From positions 95,561 to 159,560 of the forward strand of contig NW_004450465.1 of NCBI RefSeq assembly GCF_000321225.1: 64,000 nt of DNA. Direction: 5' to 3'. A model generated the notes under the pieces. It made no database searches, had not been told where the DNA came from, and saw only the letters and a program-made list of their open reading frames with translations. The position numbers were made by a program, and so were the translations under genes. Below are positions 58,907 to 64,000 of the stretch, piece by piece; position 1 is the first letter of the stretch, and every line of letters begins with the position of its first letter. The stretch comes from Odobenus rosmarus divergens. Taxonomy: Eukaryota; Chordata; Mammalia; Carnivora; Odobenidae.

Positions 58907-60382
58907 ACCCAGGGTAAAAATAATTTTATTACGTAGCATTTAACTGGCCTCTAGAAATTCACCCAACCCCAATATATGTTGTGTATGTCACACCTAACCA
59001 AATATTTTTTACTGGAAAATGTATGTCTCTAAAAATATCAAAGCATTATTTGTTCAACGTTCTTTGAAAATATGTCATGGAAGCAATATTTCATAATAAT
59101 TCTCCCATTATTTCAGCGGAAGATCATGAGTTCCTTCTGAAACCAGAAATATGGTCCTCAGTGGTAAGTGGGAACTGATTAAGTATGCACAAATATACAA
59201 AGAATAACTGTGTGGTAATTACAATTATGACATAGATCTTTGTTTATTGATAGTCATGAAATAATAGTAACTGAAATACAGAGATACAGATTACAGAATA
59301 TTACACCAGAATGCTAATAATGTTTTTGTGCAAATGATATTTTTGGTTATATTTCTTTACTCCATAATGTTTGATCTTTAAAGTTAGTATGCATACTTTT
59401 AACAAAACGACAAGCACGAAAACTCACAATTCAGGAGAAAAGAGAAAGGAATAAGAACAAGAAAAACAGAAAAAGAGACAAAGTGGGCAAAAACTTCTGT
59501 GGATTGCTTTGGGAGCATCAAGATTATAGCAGGTCTTGAAAGATGACTTCATAGAAGCCTTGAGGAAAGATCGATTTCAATTTCCGTAGAGTGTTTGTAG
59601 CAAGCTGTGCAATCTCCTCGTCAACACTAACACTGATAAAACCTTCTGAGAGTATTAGAACTCTTAGAAGAAATGTGTATTATTGTTAGGTGTCTACAGT
59701 TTTTATAGTTTCATTATTTACAAAGGAAGATTCATAAATGATAGATTGTTTACACAGTCTAGTCCCACGAATGAAAAGTGATGTAAGAATGTTTCTTGTT
59801 TAAGGATATAAGAATTTATCACTCTTGGAAAAAAAACTAGACCATTCTTCCTAATATTTTATAAATTCTTTCATTAATATAACCAGTATTTATTGAATAT
59901 CAGCTAACAATATAAATAATGTTAACTACCTAAAATTTAAGTTAAAATAAATAAATAAAAGCAGATTTCAATTTGTATACCACCCCCATCCACCCCCCAC
60001 AAAAACATTTTAAAAAATATAATTTTCCAACACTTAAAGAAAGGAGTGGGCAAATATCTATTTCTTTATATAAATCCTATCCTCTGTTTTAATATTACAT
60101 TTATTATGAAATGGGGTAGAAAACAAATTTTATCTTGGGCATAAGACCCATATTCTGCAGCTCTCTTGGAGACCCTGGCACAGGTGGACATGGCTGTCCC
60201 TCTTCCTCTGCCCACTAACCTTCCTGGTACTGCAGAGCTGGCCTCACTGATTTATGGAACACAGATTCGAGAATCCTATATCCACAGAAGAAAGAATGTC
60301 TCTTCTTTGCCAAGAAGATTAATTCTAATTAATACTAAAATAGTATATTTATAGTGCTAATTTAAAATTGCTACAACTACTC
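58907..60382. other. No recognised feature
   Basis: AT-rich unique-looking sequence. Confidence 0.4.
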
Positions 60383-60510
60383 AAAGACAATCTCCGTGAG
60401 AGCAGGAAAATTGCCTATCTTATTTACTAGACTACCCACCTCACCACATCTGGCAGTAAAGTCCTTCAACAAATGTTTGTTGTTGAGTAAGTTTATGAAT
60501 AGAGTTTATA
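60383..60510 (+). mobile_element. L2 3'-end fragment, sense
   Basis: 'CTCCGTGAGAGCAGGAAAAT', 'TGCCTATCTTATTTACTAG' and 'TTCAACAAATGTTTGTTG' follow the L2 tail. Confidence 0.55.
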
Positions 60511-60639
60511 ATTAGGAGATATACTGACATTTTCCTACCAGATAAAATTTATAAATAATTGTTTAAAAATGGTAAACATGTGCATCTATGTATTCATGAC
60601 ATAAGATGGTGTACTATAGTGAAAAGTGAGAAATGAGAT

Positions 60640-60900
60640 GACATATGCCTTTACTAGGAGGTACTCATTAAATGCTTGTTTGTTTCCCTCTTTCCACTAT
60701 ATTACACAGCCTCTGATTTTAAAATCACTGAATACATATACAACTCCCATTAAAATAAACCATCCTATGTACTTTAAGTTCCATGAAGTTTGGAGCAATA
60801 GCCATTTTGACCTTTTTGTTTTGTTTCCTCAACTCTTACCATGATATGCAATAAATATTTGTCAAATAAGTAAAATGTGAATGAATGAACATCCCAATGT
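60640..60900 (+). mobile_element. Probable second L2 3'-end fragment, sense
   Basis: 'AAGTTCCATGAAGTTTGGAG', 'CTTTTTGTTTTGTTTCCTCA', 'GCAATAAATATTTGTCAAAT' and 'GTGAATGAATGAAC' fit an L2 end. Confidence 0.5.
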
Positions 60901-60920
60901 TATTGGACAATGTTATTGGA
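60895..60920 (+). repeat. 13-bp tandem duplication
   Basis: CAATGTTATTGGA occurs twice head to tail, followed by an A-rich (AAATAAA)n run to about 60968. Confidence 0.9.
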
Positions 60921-60968
60921 AAGTAAAAAATAAATAAACAAAAAATAAAAAAATAAAAATAAATTACA

Positions 60969-61549
60969 TTGTATGTTTATATCAGTATCCCATTTTATCC
61001 TGCAGAAATGAAAGGATGAAACTTTGCAATCATTTTTCTTTCAAAGCTATTACATGTGATTCTTTAATCGAGTCACTTTTAAATCATATTTAAATTTCTA
61101 TAAGGCTTTACCCAAGATACAAAGGGGATACAAAACTATGATTAGCAAGTCTCTAGAAGCTTGAAATGCATTATGGAAAAGACAACACACCCACACACAC
61201 GCTCTAATGTAAAGAAGATATAACTTTATAATGACACTGACAAGCAGAACTTTCCAATCAGGAGGATTCTCTGAAGAGACTTGAACTAGACCCTATAGAT
61301 CCTGCCAATTTCAATAGTCAGAGATTGCATAGGGAAGGGAGAACATTCTCATAGCATGGCCATGCAAAGTAACTTAGTGTCTAATGAATAGACTAGTTGG
61401 ACTGATATATAGAATTCATGTAAGAGAGCTATGAAAGATAAAGTTGGACAAATTCAAATAAAATAACCAACAGAGAGCCTTGGTTACCCATTCAAGGAGA
61501 CTGAATTTTATTCACTGAAGCATGAGGAAACATGTTTGAACAGGTTGGG
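60969..61549. other. No recognised feature
   Basis: AT-rich sequence. Confidence 0.4.
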
Positions 61550-61935
61550 TAGCCTCTAATGACCTGGCCGTTTTGTACCTTCTCTGACCTTACCTCCTAC
61601 CAACCATCACCTTGCTTCCTCTACTCCAGCCATAACGACTTTCTTGCTCTTTGTCAAAGGCATCAAGACTTACCTGCCTTAGGGCCTTTGTACTTGCTGA
61701 TTAGTGCATTACTACTGCCATGCTTTTCCTCCAGATCTTTGTTTAGCTGGGTCCCACACTTCATTCTCGCACTGTTCAGCATGTTCCTCAAATAAGGATT
61801 CTATCATTCTATACTTTTATACACTGCTTAGGTTTTCTTCATAGCATCCTAACATATCTCTTTGTCACTCAGGGACACATACATTTTTGTTGTTGTTGTT
61901 TATTTGTCATCTGTCTCCTGTATAAGAAGTTGAAA
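61550..61935 (+). mobile_element. L2 fragment, sense
   Basis: 'TGACCTGGCCGTTTTGTACC', 'CTCTGACCTTACCTCCTACC', 'GGGCCTTTGTACTTGCTGA' and 'GTCTCCTGTATAAG' are in L2 order. The 78-codon frame here is L2-derived. Confidence 0.75.
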
Positions 61936-62388
61936 AATAAATTTAATGCAGCATGAGTATCCTGACTCTGTCATGTTTACTCCAGAGCTTAGAAAATGGG
62001 TAGAAAGGAATGTTCAAGAAGTATTTATTAAATGAATTAATAACATCTTAATAGAATAACTAACTAACAAATAACTAAAGAAGAATTTCAGGCAGATTGG
62101 CATATAATATGGGAATCTATTACAGTAATCTAAATAAAAGGTAATAGATTAACCTGAAATGATCACCATGGAGATGAAGAAGAAGAAGAAGAAGAAGAAG
62201 AAGAAGAAGAAGAAGAAGAAGAAGAAAGAAAGAAGAAAGGATATAAAAGCTTGGTTTGCCCCACTAGGCTCAGAATCCTTATCTGTAAAATAAGGATTGT
62301 TGAACTAGAGTTATGATCTCTCATACCTTTCCAAACTGTGACTGCAAAATATTTGAGTCTAAGTATCATCAAGAAATGTTGATATCAG
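61936..62388. other. Unassigned, holding the GAA repeat and a MIR-like piece
   Basis: Apart from the (GAA)n tract and a MIR-like stretch at about 62265-62345 ('CTTATCTGTAAAATAAGGAT'), nothing was recognised. Confidence 0.4.
62176..62240. repeat. (GAA)17 microsatellite with imperfect end
   Basis: Seventeen uninterrupted GAA units (62176-62226), then GAAA/GAA variants. On the minus strand it yields a poly-Ser frame with no biological meaning. Confidence 0.97.
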
Positions 62389-62400
62389 AACTGAGGGACA

Positions 62401-62638
62401 GGCAGGTGCCTGGGTGGCTCAGTCGGTTAAACATCCACCTTCAGCTCAGGTCATGATTCCAGGACCCTGGGATCAAGCCCCACATCGGGCTCTCTGCTTT
62501 GCAGGGAGCCTGCCTCTTTGTCTCCCTCTGCCTGCTGCTCCCCCTCTTTGCACGAGCTCTTTCTCTCTCTCTCTTTCTGTCAAATAATTAAATAAATAAA
62601 TCTTAAAAAAGACAAGACAAGATAAGACAAGAAAAGAA
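62401..62638 (+). mobile_element. Can-SINE, plus strand, with GACAA-repeat tail
   Basis: Head 'GGTGCCTGGGTGGCTCAG', B-box region 'GGGATCAAGCCCCAC', CT tract, AAATAATTAAATAAATAAAT tail, then a (GACAA)n-type microsatellite at 62611-62636. The target-site duplication AACTGAGGGACA is perfect (62389-62400 and 62639-62650). Confidence 0.95.
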
Positions 62639-62650
62639 AACTGAGGGACA

Positions 62651-63164
62651 TGGAAAAGTTAAAGATGCCTCACAATTCTACCATGGTGGTTTGGAAAATG
62701 TTGATGCTTGTCCACAGCTAGGGGGCAGAAAGAGGAAGAGGAGTCAGAAAAAGCCAGGGACATAAAGAAGAAGAGAAAGAGGTGGAAAAGCCACATTGTG
62801 GATCATGTATAAGAAAAAGGAGCCATTCCAAGAGAGAAAGATGGTTGATAGAGACACACTGGGGAGGATGGGGCCTGGGATGGTGCCAGAGAAGATTCTT
62901 TTCAAGAGGTCCTGGATGCCTTTGGAAAGAGACATTTCACTTGAGAGATATAGACTCACAATTCTTGATAATAGAAAACATAGTTGTCTTGTATGATGTT
63001 GCTCCAATCAGTGAAATGAATCCCAAATAGTCCCAGCTTGGAATGCCCACCTCACCCTAGATTCATTCAGTTCACACAAGTTTTCCTCCTTTTCAGCTCA
63101 TTGTCCTACCTTAGAAGTTACCACCTAATTAAATCCCTCACTAGAATTATAAATATTCTAACCA
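62651..63164. other. Purine-rich sequence, unrecognised, with a CTCF-like motif
   Basis: Frames of 82 and 66 codons (plus) and 87 codons (minus) overlap one another at 62744-63030. None has a recognisable domain, so they are likely products of the purine bias. Confidence 0.4.
62715..62728 (+). promoter_or_regulatory. Candidate CTCF-like motif (weaker)
   Basis: CAGCTAGGGGGCAG matches 12 of 14 positions of CCASYAGRKGGCRS, with both mismatches at the 5' side and an intact core. Confidence 0.3.
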
Positions 63165-63420
63165 TGCATGACTTCTGTCTTGCCCATCTCCAATCCATTC
63201 TCTAGAAAACTGCCAGAGAGATCTTTTTAAATTTTTCCTTGAATCGTATCCTATCACCTGCTCAGAAACCAGCCCTGGTTTCTCACTCACCTGTAAAAGG
63301 AGAAATTACTTGATCTGACCATGCCCCCTCTCTGGTGTGTCTTGTTCCATTCTCCCGCACTCCCATACTCCCTACTTCCTATCACCCCATTCCAGAGCTC
63401 TAGCAACACTGTTCTGTTTT
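63165..63420 (+). mobile_element. L2 fragment, sense
   Basis: 'CTGCCAGAGAGATCTTTTTA', 'CCTATCACCTGCTCAGAAAC' and 'CATTCTCCCGCACTCCCATA' follow the conserved L2 region. Confidence 0.65.
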
Positions 63421-63424
63421 ATTT

Positions 63425-64000
63425 GCTGTATAAAAATTACCAGAAATTTAGAGGCTTGCAACCACACACACATATATTCTGTGAAAGTTCCTGTGGGCCA
63501 GGACTGCAGTCACACCTGAGCTCGGCCCTCTGCCTTCAGGTCTCACCAGGCTGCAGTCAATGGGGCAGCCAGCCTGCATTTTCATCTATAGAATCAGTTG
63601 GGGAAGAAGCAACTTCCAATCTCATTTATGTTGTTGGCAAAATTTATTTTCTTGCATCTAGAGTATGATCCCTGTTTTCTTGCTGGCTTTCGTCTGAGAA
63701 ACACTCTCAGTTCCTAGAGGCCACCTAGGAAGCTTCCTAGAGGCCACAGTTCTGTGCCACATTGCTCTCTCAAGAGGCCTTCTCACAACAGGCGACTTTG
63801 CTTCCTCAAAAACAGCAACAGAGAGAGAGTCTCTCTCCTCAGAGAGTCCCCAGGCCCTCTGTTATGAGTTTTCATCTAATTAAGTCAGACCCATTCAGGA
63901 TAATTTCACTTTGATTAACTCAAATTAACTGATTTGGAACTTCAACAGCATCTAGAAGATCTCTTCACTTTTGTCATATTCTATTGTCTGGAAGTAAGCC
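63425..64000 (-). mobile_element. MLT1-type (MaLR) LTR, antisense, cut by right window edge
   Basis: The plus strand shows the reversed MaLR LTR: 'AAAATTACCAGAAATTTAGA', 'CTGTGGGCCAGGACTGCAGT', 'CAGGTCTCACCAGGCTGCAG', 'GTTGGGGAAGAAGCAACTTC', 'CACTTTTGTCATATTCTATT'. The 14-base segment TTCCTAGAGGCCAC occurs twice (63711-63724 and 63734-63747). The 5' end of the LTR lies past 64000. A 115-codon frame (63321-63668) overlapping it is a shadow. Confidence 0.8.

Noticed and set aside
62163..62372. 69-codon frame with a poly-Ser run on the minus strand
   Set aside because: The Ser run is the (GAA)17 microsatellite read in antisense, and nothing else in the frame is protein-like.
3339..62638. tRNA-like A and B boxes at the start of each Can-SINE
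   Set aside because: These are tRNA-derived SINE heads. None keeps a complete cloverleaf, so no tRNA gene is called.
3115..62728. The two CTCF-like motifs as anchors of one loop
   Set aside because: They point away from each other (minus on the left, plus on the right), opposite to the convergent arrangement of loop anchors.
62744..63030. Overlapping 82-, 66- and 87-codon frames on both strands
   Set aside because: Three overlapping frames on two strands of a purine-biased stretch, none with a recognisable motif, are best explained by composition.
1..64000. CRISPR array, operon or bacterial-type defence system
   Set aside because: Repeats are eukaryotic SINE, LINE, LTR and DNA-transposon fossils. 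No regularly spaced short repeats with unique spacers and no gene clusters are present.

Overview
The window looks like non-coding nuclear DNA from a carnivoran mammal. The evidence is its interspersed repeats: at least twelve tRNA-Lys-type Can-SINEs (box-A-like head, CT-rich segment, AAATAAATAAA tail), carnivore-type L1 3' ends, and the placental background of MIR, L2, MLT1 (MaLR), ERVL and MER5A/hAT fossils. All Can-SINEs are of the kind I associate with arctoid carnivores (bears, seals, mustelids). I saw neither the typical young dog SINEC_Cf head nor the typical cat form, so Arctoidea is my best guess. This is inference from remembered consensus sequences, not a database result.

I can support no protein-coding gene, rRNA, tRNA gene or CRISPR array. 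Open frames are short (longest 214 codons, 8371-9015), and many are repeats read in a chance frame. The DNA is AT-rich and probably intergenic or deep intronic. Two short segments have exon-like splice signals (18883-18957 and from 54880), but neither encodes anything I recognise.

Layout. 1-2.0 kb: the CpG-rich 5' end of a minus-strand L1 running off the left edge, set against old L1 ORF2 pieces, one carrying a Can-SINE. 2-9.5 kb: mostly unique sequence with a SINE, a doubled L1 3' end, a MIR, a strong CTCF-like motif (3115) and the 214-codon frame. 9.5-10.2 kb: a Can-SINE split by a 510-bp solo LTR. 13.5-16 kb: pyrimidine-rich DNA, an L2 tail, an L1 3' end and a probable LTR. 21.7-22.9 kb: an ERVL pol fossil split by an L1 3' end. 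24.7-34.5 kb: L1M pieces, MIRs, three SINEs, an MLT1 LTR and a diverged repeat present twice. 34.5-40.9 kb: the largest block without a recognised repeat, with a perfect 13-bp inverted repeat. 41-54 kb: a hAT-like pair in opposite orientation, a 5'-truncated young L1, a 91-bp L1 insertion with perfect target-site duplications, a SINE, and L2/MIR fossils. 54-64 kb: SINEs including two inserted one after the other inside a MER5A, a (GAA)17 tract, L2 fragments, and an MLT1 LTR running off the right edge.

Nothing here looks like a new multi-gene system. The interest lies in well-preserved nested insertions that give relative ages, a very recent-looking L1 micro-insertion, candidate CTCF sites, one candidate cryptic exon, and repeat-poor DNA that could hold regulatory elements.
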